Below the pieces are notes generated by a model that searched no databases, was not told the DNA's origin, and saw nothing but the letters and a program-made list of their open reading frames with translations. Of a DNA stretch of 32,084 nt, positions 19,411 to 27,669 are shown piece after piece. Made by a program: the position numbers and the translations under genes. The stretch's first letter is position 1; every line of letters starts with the position of its first letter. This stretch comes from Rickettsia endosymbiont of Culicoides newsteadi (GTDB lineage: Bacteria > Pseudomonadota > Alphaproteobacteria > Rickettsiales > Rickettsiaceae), in contig NZ_MWZE01000002.1 in assembly GCF_002259525.1 (NCBI RefSeq), positions 1 through 32,084 of the forward strand, given 5' to 3'.

Positions 19411-20033
19411 TTACAATTTTGGCTTTAAACATAATTGGCGTAGCTCATTTTCAATTGTCGAGCCAAAATATTTAGCTAGTGGTAAAAAACTATACTTAGT
19501 CTCTTGTATTATTTTCTTTATTTTTTCAGATGGTTTAATTTCAATTGTTTGCATATTATGGATTCGATCACACAATTTAATAAGCAATATGTCATATTTA
19601 CCTTGAAGCCATAACGACTCTACCATTTCCTTTGAGCTAATTTTTCGATCCATTTTTATTCTAGTTAAGTCCTGAACTTGACTGGCAACTAACTTACCAA
19701 AATTATTGGCAATTATTTTTTCAGTAATCTCTGTATCTTCAATCGTATCGTGTAGTACACATGTAACCAGTAAATCTGTTCTAAAAATTTTATATTCTCC
19801 CGTGAAGTATAGTTAGTAAAAATACAAGCAACTTCAATTGGATGAGAATAAAAAGGTTCCCCTGAATCTCGCTTTTGCTTACCATGGTACTCTTTGGCGT
19901 AGTAAATAGCTTTTTTTACTTTGAGAATATCTATCGTATCTGTCTTGTCATGTAACAGTAATAGTTTATCTAGTAACTTATTTGAATAGCAACAAGTTTC
20001 GAATTTTGATTTCCAACAATTAGCCTCTTTCAT
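19411..20033 (-). pseudogene. SpoT-like (p)ppGpp hydrolase fragment, frameshifted
   Basis: Read from 20033 downward, the first frame encodes KAIYYAKEYHGKQKRDSGEPFYSHPIEVACIF, the start of the RelA/SpoT HD hydrolase domain. It shifts frame at a run of five T (AAATTTTTAGAAC) near 19790. The next frame continues FRTDLLVTCVLHDTIEDTEITEKII, with the HDxxED metal motif, and runs to KYDILLIKLCDRIHNMQTI before ending at 19411. Restoring one T joins the parts into one frame of about 207 residues. No synthetase domain is present. The relative at 31473-32084 is uninterrupted and about 35 residues longer at its C-terminus. The stop lies directly against the miniature element at 19267-19410. Confidence 0.85.
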
Positions 20034-20189
20034 ACAATTTTATTTTTATTTATTACTATTGTAAATAAAACATATAAAAAACCATTTCGTAAGATAGAAA
20101 TTCAGTGGCAAAAAAAGCTTGCTATTTTTACCGGCATTTATAGGAGGGTAAAATGCTTAATAAATCGTTGCATTGTATTGCATTTAAAA

Positions 20190-20211
20190 TGATAATAAGT
20201 ACTTATTATCA
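20190..20211. promoter_or_regulatory. Perfect 22-bp palindrome, candidate operator of the methyltransferase operon
   Basis: The half-site TGATAATAAGT is followed by its exact reverse complement ACTTATTATCA with no spacer. It lies 18 bases before the methyltransferase ATG at 20230. A perfect dyad of this length next to a start suggests binding by a dimeric regulator. AT-richness makes short palindromes common, but 11 matching pairs are much less expected. No regulator gene is adjacent. Confidence 0.5.
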
Positions 20212-20229
20212 AATCTATAAAATAGTATT

Positions 20230-20985
20230 ATGGACATTTGGAAATTGAGCAACATTGCTAACTCGTACAGTGAAACAAAGGAATATAGGTTTAACAATTA
20301 TGTTGTTAATCCACATATCAAAAATTTAATAGGTAGTGCAAAAGATAAGGCCCTATTAGAGGTAGGATGTGGATTTGGTAGGTACTTAGAGATTTTTTCC
20401 AAAGAATGTCCACTAAAATTAGTAGGATGTGATCTTTCTTATTATCAAATAGAATTATGTAAACAATACATACAAAATAATAATATTGGGCTACATGTAT
20501 TAGATTTCTCTGATTCTGCCAGCCCTGAGATAGTAGGTCAAGGTGAATATGATATTGTTTTCAATATTTTTGTAATTTTATACATAGATACTTTAGAGAA
20601 ACTTAAAGCATTTATTACAAATTGTTATAAATGCTTAAAAAAAGGTGGAAAGGTTTTAATATGTACTTTAGATATTTTAAGTGCTTCATTTTACCCAGAG
20701 GTTTTTAGTATATTAAAACTTCCTACAAGACCTTTGCACAACAATAAATATAGTGATGGTTGTCCAATAGAAATAAGTATCACAAATGATTGTGTGGTAA
20801 CGTCTTATCAGAGAGATTTTGATACTTTAAAATCACTAATGACAGAAGTAGGCTTTAAAAATATAAAAAAGTATGATTTATTTTTAGATAAAGTTGCTTT
20901 ACAGGTTTTTACAGATGAGGAATTAAATATTATAAAAAAGTCTAATATACTTCTACTTATAACAGCAGAAAAATTAAATGATTAG
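20230..20985 (+). CDS. Class I SAM-dependent methyltransferase
   Basis: The 251-residue protein has the seven-strand methyltransferase fold. Motif I is LLEVGCGFG (residues 42-50), and the acidic residue after strand 2 is D68 in VGCDLS. A motif IV-like stretch is YDIVFNIFVILYIDT. The post-motif LKAFITNCYKCLKKGGKVLICT, carrying the KKGG turn, is typical. It therefore very probably uses S-adenosylmethionine to methylate a small molecule or a protein; the acceptor is not readable. There is no signal peptide, so it should be cytoplasmic. It is the first of three same-strand genes and begins 18 bases after a perfect palindrome. A pathway enzyme such as UbiG/UbiE is less likely because the C-terminal half does not match them. 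Confidence 0.8.
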   Translation: MDIWKLSNIANSYSETKEYRFNNYVVNPHIKNLIGSAKDKALLEVGCGFGRYLEIFSKECPLKLVGCDLSYYQIELCKQYIQNNNIGLHVLDFSDSASPEIVGQGEYDIVFNIFVILYIDTLEKLKAFITNCYKCLKKGGKVLICTLDILSASFYPEVFSILKLPTRPLHNNKYSDGCPIEISITNDCVVTSYQRDFDTLKSLMTEVGFKNIKKYDLFLDKVALQVFTDEELNIIKKSNILLLITAEKLND

Positions 20986-21041
20986 TAACATTGGTATTAA
21001 AATTACTATGTTAAAAATCTTTACAATATCTTATTTAAGTA

Positions 21042-22391
21042 ATGAATATGTTTAATACTCTTGATCAAGATGTTCAATTAAATATTGAGCAAGTAAAATG
21101 GAGAGAAGTTAGAGATGTGGTACATAGGTGCAATCCTACATTAGCAGAGAAATGCGATAATATTAATAAAGATGCGGAATATCCTTTATTCAAAATGTAC
21201 TATCCTTATGGTGCATTTATTGTTGATAAAGGAGAATTTTACTTACCAACTTTAGATGGTAAAACAATCTCTATAGAAGATAAGCGTATTCCACCAATTT
21301 TAAAAACAAATCTAGGGTATAGCCAAATCCCCTTATCCCTTATTATTGATAAGGCTAGTGAAGTCTTTGTTGAAGCGCAAAATAGAGTAATCTCACTTAA
21401 CTTTCTTAACATAGGGGAAATGTTTGGTTTATTTGAATTAATGAATCTATTCGGTCTAGGATCCCAACACTCTTCGTTAAATACTCCTATTTGGAATATA
21501 TCAGCTGGAGCACGTTCGACATTTATGATTCCAAGCATTTCTAACATGATCAGTTATACTAGAATCAAAAAAAAATTCGGTAAAGATATTCATGTTCCTT
21601 GTAATATTACAGATCATTGGCAAACATTTGTAGATATTCACAAATATAACTGCAATACAAAATCTTGGTATAATACAGTCTTAGTCTTCTCAAGTGGGTG
21701 GTTTTTAGATAAAAATAATCATGCATATATTGAATTATATAAATACTTAGTTAGTAAATGTTGGCAACAATTTCAGTTATTAGAGGATTTTACGGAATTC
21801 AGTTTGTTATGGTCATTTTTTATACATGCCATTAGTAAACGTAATTTAAAACCAAGACCCTACTTAATTGATACTATAAAACATTTGATTTTGATTGCTA
21901 AAGGTTTAGGTATCGCATTTAAACCAACTCCCAATGATACAGCACTACCAATGAGTTTAATACAACAAGTATATAAGGATGATTATCGTTTAAAAGATTA
22001 TATACCAACTATTATGCAACCAACAAAGCTTACAAAAAAAAATAGAGTTTATTATTCTCTTAGCTATCCTAATTTACGTGATAGTTCACCCTATTTAAAA
22101 AATCCTCCCAGTATAATTGAAGATCAAAGAGAAATAAAAAAATTATTAGATATATTAATAAATATTATCCATCAGATTGATACTTTGAATACTAATTCAC
22201 TTAAAAATATAAATTTTGAGCTGTTTCATTCTAATAATGATCCATTTGGTCAAATATTACCTAGCAGAACTATACCAGAAACAGATTCTAGATTTCTAGA
22301 ATCTGCTTCTAATGAAGATAAAAGATTATTCTGTTCTTCATCTAGCTTCTTCAATGGTTGTATCGCTATATATACTACAAACTTAACCTAA
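21042..22391 (+). CDS. Unrecognised 449-residue protein of the methyltransferase operon
   Basis: I do not recognise this protein. It has no signal peptide and no clear membrane helix, and looks like a soluble globular protein. Notable stretches are NIGEMFGLFELMNLFGLGSQ, WNISAGARSTFMIPSISNMI, DHWQTFVDIHKYNC, LVFSSGWFLDKNNHAYIELY and the C-terminal DPFGQILPSRTIPETDSRF. Aromatic and proline residues are frequent, as in enzyme cores. It starts 56 bases after the methyltransferase, and the next gene starts six bases after its stop, so the three genes are almost certainly one transcript. A role as the main biosynthetic enzyme or as a substrate carrier is possible, but nothing in the sequence decides it. 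An internal ATG two codons later (21048) is an alternative start. Confidence 0.75.
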   Translation: MNMFNTLDQDVQLNIEQVKWREVRDVVHRCNPTLAEKCDNINKDAEYPLFKMYYPYGAFIVDKGEFYLPTLDGKTISIEDKRIPPILKTNLGYSQIPLSLIIDKASEVFVEAQNRVISLNFLNIGEMFGLFELMNLFGLGSQHSSLNTPIWNISAGARSTFMIPSISNMISYTRIKKKFGKDIHVPCNITDHWQTFVDIHKYNCNTKSWYNTVLVFSSGWFLDKNNHAYIELYKYLVSKCWQQFQLLEDFTEFSLLWSFFIHAISKRNLKPRPYLIDTIKHLILIAKGLGIAFKPTPNDTALPMSLIQQVYKDDYRLKDYIPTIMQPTKLTKKNRVYYSLSYPNLRDSSPYLKNPPSIIEDQREIKKLLDILINIIHQIDTLNTNSLKNINFELFHSNNDPFGQILPSRTIPETDSRFLESASNEDKRLFCSSSSFFNGCIAIYTTNLT

Positions 22392-22397
22392 GGTGTT

Positions 22398-23714
22398 ATG
22401 AGTAATACTGAGCATAAACAAAAAATATTACCAGTCTTGCAAACTATAGTAGATAGGTTAAAGGTTTGTAAGGATATCAATTTAACAGATGTAACATTTG
22501 TTTGTATACAACATCTTCTATTTACAACAATTGACCTAATAAAATCTCTTATCATGCTCGGTGCCAAGCCAAGCAACATTCATATAATGGGTAAAATATA
22601 TTCAACTTGTCCAGAGGTGGTAGAGCAAATTATAAAATTAGGAGTAATACACTATCATTGTACCCAACCCCAACAATTGGGTAATTTCAATGATTGCTTT
22701 AATAAAGATATAGCTAATATGTGGAATAAGGTTAGCAATACCTTAATCAATACAAAATCTAATAATATTATTATCCTTGATGACGGTAGTAAGTGTATAA
22801 CAAATATTCCAAAATCTTTAAGTGACAATTATACAGTTTTTGCTGTAGAACAAACATCTTCAGGTATAGCTCACATTAAAAAAACTAACATTACTGTACC
22901 CGTAGTTAATGTTGCTTTTTCTGCTGCAAAACAATTATTAGAATCTCCAATGATTGCAAGAGCTGTTGAAATCAAACTTGATAAATTCTTGTCACTACGT
23001 AGTAGTGGTCTTACGTCAGGAGTAGTCGGACTTGGAGTAATAGGAAGGGCTGTTGTTCAGAAACTTTTATCGTTTAATCATAAAGTAATAGTTTACGATA
23101 AGATCAAAGAAAAATGTAATTTCATAAATTCCGTTAAGGTTGCTAATAGTACTCAATTGCTATTTCAGGAAGCAGATTATATTTTTGGTTGTACGGGTGA
23201 AGATATTAGTATTTCTATTAATATAAATGAGATACAAGGAATCAAAAATTTAATCAGCTGCTCATCACAAGATATTGAGTTTCAATCGTTACTTAAAATC
23301 ATTCAAAATAATTATCCCAATATGATCTCAGATGTACTAAGTAATCTATGTTTACCTTTAGATAATGGTATAATTAAAATATATAGAGGCGGATATCCGA
23401 TAAATCTAGATAATTCTGGCGAATCTGTGCCAGCTCAAGATATACAACTTACTCGTGGATTGTTATTAGGTGGGATTATACAAGCTATATTTCAATTAAT
23501 TCAAGAACCTAAGCTGGAATCTAAACAATATATGCTAGATCCTAAAATACAGAAGTTAATAGTACAAGAATTAATGATAAATAGACTAAGCCAGATATCG
23601 GATGAGTCGTTAGTTATGAACTTTTTGGACGAAGAATGGATCAAAAATAATTCTATCGGGTGTTCTACGAAGAAACCTATTATTTTCCCAGAAAGTTTAT
23701 TTAACGTAACTTAA
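22398..23714 (+). CDS. Diverged S-adenosylhomocysteine-hydrolase-like NAD-binding protein
   Basis: The 438-residue protein resembles adenosylhomocysteinase in arrangement. Strand-helix repeats come first (about 30-100). LDDG follows at 128-131, VEQTSSG at 150-156 (compare EETTTG) and K178, with E182 four residues later where the true enzyme has KxxxD. A Rossmann fold follows, with GLGVIGRA at 211-218 and YDK ending strand 2, then FGCTGEDISI near 263-272. The C-terminal GGYPINLDNSG and LTRGLLLGGIIQAI region recalls the SAH hydrolase tail. It could break down SAH made by the neighbouring methyltransferase or do related oxidation/elimination chemistry on another substrate. A 2-hydroxyacid dehydrogenase is an alternative but fits the N-terminal half poorly. 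AAGGTG before the ATG and the six-base gap indicate coupled translation. Confidence 0.65.
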   Translation: MSNTEHKQKILPVLQTIVDRLKVCKDINLTDVTFVCIQHLLFTTIDLIKSLIMLGAKPSNIHIMGKIYSTCPEVVEQIIKLGVIHYHCTQPQQLGNFNDCFNKDIANMWNKVSNTLINTKSNNIIILDDGSKCITNIPKSLSDNYTVFAVEQTSSGIAHIKKTNITVPVVNVAFSAAKQLLESPMIARAVEIKLDKFLSLRSSGLTSGVVGLGVIGRAVVQKLLSFNHKVIVYDKIKEKCNFINSVKVANSTQLLFQEADYIFGCTGEDISISININEIQGIKNLISCSSQDIEFQSLLKIIQNNYPNMISDVLSNLCLPLDNGIIKIYRGGYPINLDNSGESVPAQDIQLTRGLLLGGIIQAIFQLIQEPKLESKQYMLDPKIQKLIVQELMINRLSQISDESLVMNFLDEEWIKNNSIGCSTKKPIIFPESLFNVT

Positions 23715-23728
23715 GATTATTTTAGAAA

Positions 23729-23923
23729 CTCACCTTACGCATGGCATTTAAAAAGGTCATGAAAATAGCTTAGCGTCATTGCGAGCCACCGTAGGTGGCG
23801 TGGCAACCCATTTCTAATCATTTTTCTGGATTGCTTCGTCGACCTTACGGTCTCCTCGCAATGACGGTTTCTCAATTATTGTTTTCTTAAACTAACGCTT
23901 ATGGGGGGTATGCGTAAGGTGAG
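23729..23923. repeat. Nested palindrome between convergent genes
   Basis: The outer arms CTCACCTTACGCAT (23729-23742) and ATGCGTAAGGTGAG (23910-23923) are perfect inverted repeats. Inside lies the CGTCATTGCGAG-type element (23774-23866). It is joined to CTCAATTATTGTTTTCTTAAACTAACGCTTATG, the reverse complement of the inserted sequence at 10297 and 15791, so the insert is in the opposite orientation here. It separates the convergent operon and ABC exporter and may end both transcripts. Confidence 0.8.
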
Positions 23924-23931
23924 TTAGAAAT

Positions 23932-25710
23932 TTAAATTATCAAACCTTTCGCTTGTGATTTCCATAACTTTTTGTACAGTTTACTGTTTTTTAATAGTTC
24001 CTCATGCGATCCATCTTCGACTATACTACCCGCATCAAAAACTAGAAGTCTATCCATATTCAACAAAGTCGATAACCTATGAGCTATAACTAATACAGTT
24101 TTATTTTGCATTAAGTAAGATAGAGAATCTTGTATTAAGCTCTCAGTTTCACTATCTAAACTGCTTGTTGCTTCATCAAGGATTAATATAGGAGCATTCT
24201 TTAATATTGCCCGGGCGATTACTATTCTCTGTCTTTGACCACCTGATAAATTATTACCCCTTTCACCGCATAAGCTTTGGTACCCTTCAGGCATGGCGGC
24301 AATAACTTGATGTATATGAGCTGCTCTTGCCGCCTCTATTACTTCTTCTAAGCTAGCATCTTTTTTTCCATATCTAATATTATCGATAATTGTCCTATGA
24401 AATAGGATTGGTTCTTGTGGTATTATGCTAATATTATCTCGCAAAGAGTCTTGAGTTACATATCTAATATTTTGCCCATCAATTAAAATTTCTCCTTGGT
24501 CTATATCATGCAACCGTGTAATAAGATTGATAAAAGTTGTTTTTCCTGAGCCAGAAAATCCTACTAATCCGACCTTTTGTTGACTCAAAATTGTAATAGA
24601 TTTATTCTCAAATAAATTATTATTATGGTAATATTTAAAACTAACATTTTTAAATGCTATCTCACCTTTTGCAACCCTTAGAAGATGGGGATTATCAATA
24701 TCTTTTATAATATGAGGTTTCATCAATGATAAAGTTTGATGAAAAGAGCCAAATTCTTCAAACATATCCCCTATTTCTTGCGTTAAATCCCAAATTTCAG
24801 TAGTAACAGCCATACACAAAGTAAGTATCAAGACACAATCTCCTATAGTTATTTGCATTTGACTACGAAGCTGTGCCAAATAATAAATCATGATAAAAAT
24901 CATTATAGCACAGATTATTCCTAGTACGTTACGTAGCTTCCACATGAAAAACTGCATAATTTGTTCATTGACTATCGCATTATCTATTCTTGCTTCTAGA
25001 TTTTGACGTTCAAATCTATGAGAAGTAAACATTCGTACTGTACTAATATTGGCTATCAAATCCACAATCTTACCGGCAACTATTGATTTACTTCGGGCAT
25101 AATTTACTGAATATTTATTTACTGTACTTGAACAAATAACAGTAATTCCTATAAAAACACAAATAAATATCAGGAATATAGTGAAAAATATTTGATGAAC
25201 CGAGTACATGGCTACTAGAGAGAAGACAATTACAGCTAACTTATATATAATTTTCTCACCAAATAACGATAGAACCATTTCAAAAGATCTAGAAGCTTCA
25301 GTAATACGATTGGTAATATAACCAGCCAGGTTTTCTTGAAAAAATTTATGATTATGATACTGAGTATAATTATACATCTCATCTAGTATCTGTCCTTTGA
25401 TATAGGGTATTGTTTTTAGATAAACATAATCATAAACCCGCCATATAACATTGACACCCATCCACCAAACTGCATATATTATTGCCCAATACATCATAGA
25501 GGAAGGTAGATATTTAGCTTCTTCATCAGAGAAAGACTCTAGCAAATTTATAATCTTTTGGAGCAATACACCATCAATAGTAGGTATCATTCCCAACATT
25601 ATGCATAACAAACCTAAAACGATTAGTTTAATTTTTCTTTTCTTTAAGAAATAGAAAAATAGCCTTATTGACGAGTTTGAAAAATCAATATTTCCTAGCA
25701 CTACACACAC
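23932..25710 (-). CDS. ABC-type half-exporter (fused permease and ATPase)
   Basis: The 592-residue protein is an MsbA/multidrug-type half-transporter that would act as a homodimer in the inner membrane. Residues 20-310 hold six membrane helices (for example KLIVLGLLCIMLGMIPTIDG and IIYAVWWMGVNVIWRVYDYVY). The ATPase domain (about 345-585) has Walker A GFSGSGKTT (near 385), Q-loop IIPQEP, signature LSGGQRQRIVIARAIL (near 487), Walker B ILILDEATSSLD and the switch histidine in IAHRLST. Exporters of this type move lipids, peptides or small molecules outward. It converges on the methyltransferase operon with only a repeat between them. It could export that operon's product, but it could equally be an ordinary housekeeping exporter. 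The start at 25710 gives a short cytoplasmic lead. Confidence 0.88.
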   Translation of the reverse strand: MCVVLGNIDFSNSSIRLFFYFLKKRKIKLIVLGLLCIMLGMIPTIDGVLLQKIINLLESFSDEEAKYLPSSMMYWAIIYAVWWMGVNVIWRVYDYVYLKTIPYIKGQILDEMYNYTQYHNHKFFQENLAGYITNRITEASRSFEMVLSLFGEKIIYKLAVIVFSLVAMYSVHQIFFTIFLIFICVFIGITVICSSTVNKYSVNYARSKSIVAGKIVDLIANISTVRMFTSHRFERQNLEARIDNAIVNEQIMQFFMWKLRNVLGIICAIMIFIMIYYLAQLRSQMQITIGDCVLILTLCMAVTTEIWDLTQEIGDMFEEFGSFHQTLSLMKPHIIKDIDNPHLLRVAKGEIAFKNVSFKYYHNNNLFENKSITILSQQKVGLVGFSGSGKTTFINLITRLHDIDQGEILIDGQNIRYVTQDSLRDNISIIPQEPILFHRTIIDNIRYGKKDASLEEVIEAARAAHIHQVIAAMPEGYQSLCGERGNNLSGGQRQRIVIARAILKNAPILILDEATSSLDSETESLIQDSLSYLMQNKTVLVIAHRLSTLLNMDRLLVFDAGSIVEDGSHEELLKNSKLYKKLWKSQAKGLII

Positions 25711-25816
25711 CTCATTATAAAAAAACTAATTATACTAAAATTAACCTAATAACAAACCTTGCCACTTTACTACAAAACTGCTATAAAACAGTACAGAATA
25801 TCTGAAGTTATCTAGA

Positions 25817-26074
25817 ATGAAAGAAAAAAACATACCTATTTTGAATAGCCTAACTAAGAAAGCTACCAATTCATTAGATACTGATAATAATCCTTTTTTT
25901 AATGTTAGATATATTGGTCAATCAACGACTCTAATTACTGAATCTATCCAAAAAGGTTTTGATGTTGCACAGTTATCTAATGGAGACATTACAGTTACGG
26001 AAATTAAAACAGTAAATGTTCACTATAATTGGGATCCTGTTAAACAAAAATTTATTAAAATAAACCAAAATTAG
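25817..26074 (+). CDS. Small conserved Rickettsia-type protein
   Basis: The 85-residue protein has no signal peptide or membrane helix and looks soluble. The stretch NPFFNVRYIGQSTTLITESIQKGFDVAQLSNGDITVTEIKTVNVHYNWDP reads as one small beta-rich domain. It reminds me of a Rickettsia-restricted domain of unknown function, possibly DUF2671, but I cannot confirm that. It stands divergent from the ABC exporter, with about 106 bases between the two starts, and upstream of the miniature element at 26126. No function can be given. Confidence 0.6.
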   Translation: MKEKNIPILNSLTKKATNSLDTDNNPFFNVRYIGQSTTLITESIQKGFDVAQLSNGDITVTEIKTVNVHYNWDPVKQKFIKINQN

Positions 26075-26125
26075 AATTATATACTAAATATACTTAGTGT
26101 ATGTATAATATAGTGTATACTATAA

Positions 26126-26271
26126 TAGACCTCTTGCATAACCTAATCTAATTGGTAATTTTGTTGTCAAAACTCGTCTCCGTTCCTCACGTACATCTTA
26201 GTACACTGAGGTACTCGACTTCGTTTTTCCTAAAAATTCCTCAATTATCTTTAGGTTATGCAAGAGGTCTA
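26126..26271. mobile_element. 146-bp miniature inverted-repeat element, copy 2
   Basis: The 21-base terminal inverted repeats (left end TAGACCTCTTGCATAACCTA plus A) are perfect and include the flanking TA at each side. No coding capacity for a transposase is present. The body differs from the copy at 19267-19410 at only a few bases and lies in the same orientation. It sits directly upstream of the PCu(A)C gene, between an AT-rich promoter-like stretch (26078-26125) and the ribosome binding site. The whole element could fold as a hairpin in the leader. Confidence 0.85.
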
Positions 26272-26307
26272 ATGAATGACTCGAATAACTTAATTTATGA
26301 GGATAAT

Positions 26308-26799
26308 ATGATACTGAAGAATATAATAGCCATCATTGCTGCCATCCTATGTTTTAGCCTGTCAGTATGCTTTGCCGCCGCTCCAAATAGCAACAATCCG
26401 GATAATACGGCGATATTAGCTACTTCCATTGACACACGAAACGCTTGGGCAAGACCTTCCATATCAACTACTATTGGCAAACGTAATAATTCTGCAATAT
26501 ATCTTGAAATAGTTAATAATTCTGATACAAATTATAATTTAGTAAATGTTTCTTCCGAGGTCGCTAACAAGGTTGAATTACATAAAAGTTTTGTTGACGA
26601 AAAAGGTGTTAGCAAAATGGTACAACTAGATAAGCTAGTCATTCCAGCGAAAACTAGTGCTATTTTACAGCCAGGCGGTATGCATATTATGCTTTTGGAT
26701 TTAAAAACTACACTAAAAGTTGGTGATAAATTTGATTTACTTTTATATTTCGATAACAACATTAAGAAAGTTGTACAAGTAGAAGTAAAGACCCAATAA
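26308..26799 (+). CDS. Periplasmic copper chaperone PCu(A)C
   Basis: The 163-residue protein has a signal peptide, ILKNIIAIIAAILCFSLSVCFA, cut near AAPNSNN. It is followed by a PCu(A)C domain that delivers Cu(I) to cytochrome oxidase assembly in the periplasm. The copper-binding pattern is visible: H in VELHKS, M in SKMVQ about ten residues later, then HIM in GGMHIMLLDLK, as in the HX10MX21HXM motif of the family. NAWARPS at the start of the mature part is also typical. The ATG at 26308 has TGAGGAT before it and places the signal peptide at the N-terminus. An open frame runs upstream into the miniature element, and an ATG at 26272 is a less likely start. No cytochrome oxidase gene is adjacent. 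Confidence 0.9.
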   Translation: MILKNIIAIIAAILCFSLSVCFAAAPNSNNPDNTAILATSIDTRNAWARPSISTTIGKRNNSAIYLEIVNNSDTNYNLVNVSSEVANKVELHKSFVDEKGVSKMVQLDKLVIPAKTSAILQPGGMHIMLLDLKTTLKVGDKFDLLLYFDNNIKKVVQVEVKTQ

Positions 26800-26832
26800 A
26801 TAATTATTTTGCATTAGCCACTACTTTAAAAG

Positions 26833-27669
26833 TTATTTAAACAATTTTTGAAGTAGTGATAAGTCATTATAGTCAACTCTAAGGAAATACAGCCCACATG
26901 CCGGAGCCTTTGCTCCGGCTATTTCTCTTTTTTTAGCATTCAGAACTCTTTGGATATCATCTTCCTGCCATATATTTCGTCCAACTAATACTAAACTACC
27001 AACAATATTTCGAACCATATTATGTAAAAAAGATCGAGCAGAAAAATATATTTTTATTTCTTCATTTTTTGGGGTAATAATTAATTCGGATAAGGTTTTT
27101 ATAGGTGACTTTGCTTGGCAAAATTTGCCTCTAAATGAGCTAAAATCATGATGTCCTATGAGGTAGGAAGCCCCGCGTCTCATTGCTTCAACGTCAAGAG
27201 GTTGTTTTATCCACCAAGCACGATTTAAATCTATTATAACTTGGCTAGGTCTATTGATAATTCTATAGACATAATGACGTTCTAAAGCAGAAAATCTTGC
27301 ATGAAAATCTTTGTCTACTAGAACACAATCAACTACCGCTATATTATAATCTCTCACAAAATAGTTGATAGCCTGCATAACTTTATAAGGACACATATAT
27401 TTCACTAAATCGAAATGTGCTACTTGCCCTAAAGCATGAACCCCTGCATCAGTCCTGCCAGCTCCATGAACCGCTACTATTTCACCAGTAAATTTATGGA
27501 TACCATCTTCCAGTGTTTGTTGAATAGATAAAGCACCTTTCTGCTTCTGCCAGCCAACAAAAGCAGTTCCTAAATATTCAATAGTAATTTTATATCGATA
27601 AAAATCTAAATTCTTATCGATCTGCAAAATTGATGAATTATCATGATCTTTAATATCATTATCATGCAT
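26833..27669 (-). CDS. truA: tRNA pseudouridine(38-40) synthase
   Basis: The protein is TruA, which makes pseudouridine at positions 38-40 of the tRNA anticodon arm. [20 protein letters not shown] opens the domain. [22 protein letters not shown] carries the catalytic aspartate in [24 protein letters not shown] and [15 protein letters not shown] complete the family pattern. The reading frame is open to a TTG at 27744, only eight bases from the divergent glycosylase start, which leaves no room for promoters. The ATG at 27669, with AGAGG upstream, gives 278 residues and is chosen here. Even so there are about 22 extra residues before the usual start of the fold, so the true start may be further in. 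Confidence 0.9.
   Translation of the reverse strand: MHDNDIKDHDNSSILQIDKNLDFYRYKITIEYLGTAFVGWQKQKGALSIQQTLEDGIHKFTGEIVAVHGAGRTDAGVHALGQVAHFDLVKYMCPYKVMQAINYFVRDYNIAVVDCVLVDKDFHARFSALERHYVYRIINRPSQVIIDLNRAWWIKQPLDVEAMRRGASYLIGHHDFSSFRGKFCQAKSPIKTLSELIITPKNEEIKIYFSARSFLHNMVRNIVGSLVLVGRNIWQEDDIQRVLNAKKREIAGAKAPACGLYFLRVDYNDLSLLQKLFK

Noticed and set aside
21239-21547. Minus-strand 102-codon frame inside the 449-residue gene
   Set aside because: It lies wholly within a convincing plus-strand gene of an operon and shows no own features.
26152-26307. N-terminal extension of the copper chaperone into the miniature element
   Set aside because: It would place the signal peptide internally; the ATG at 26308 has its own ribosome binding site.
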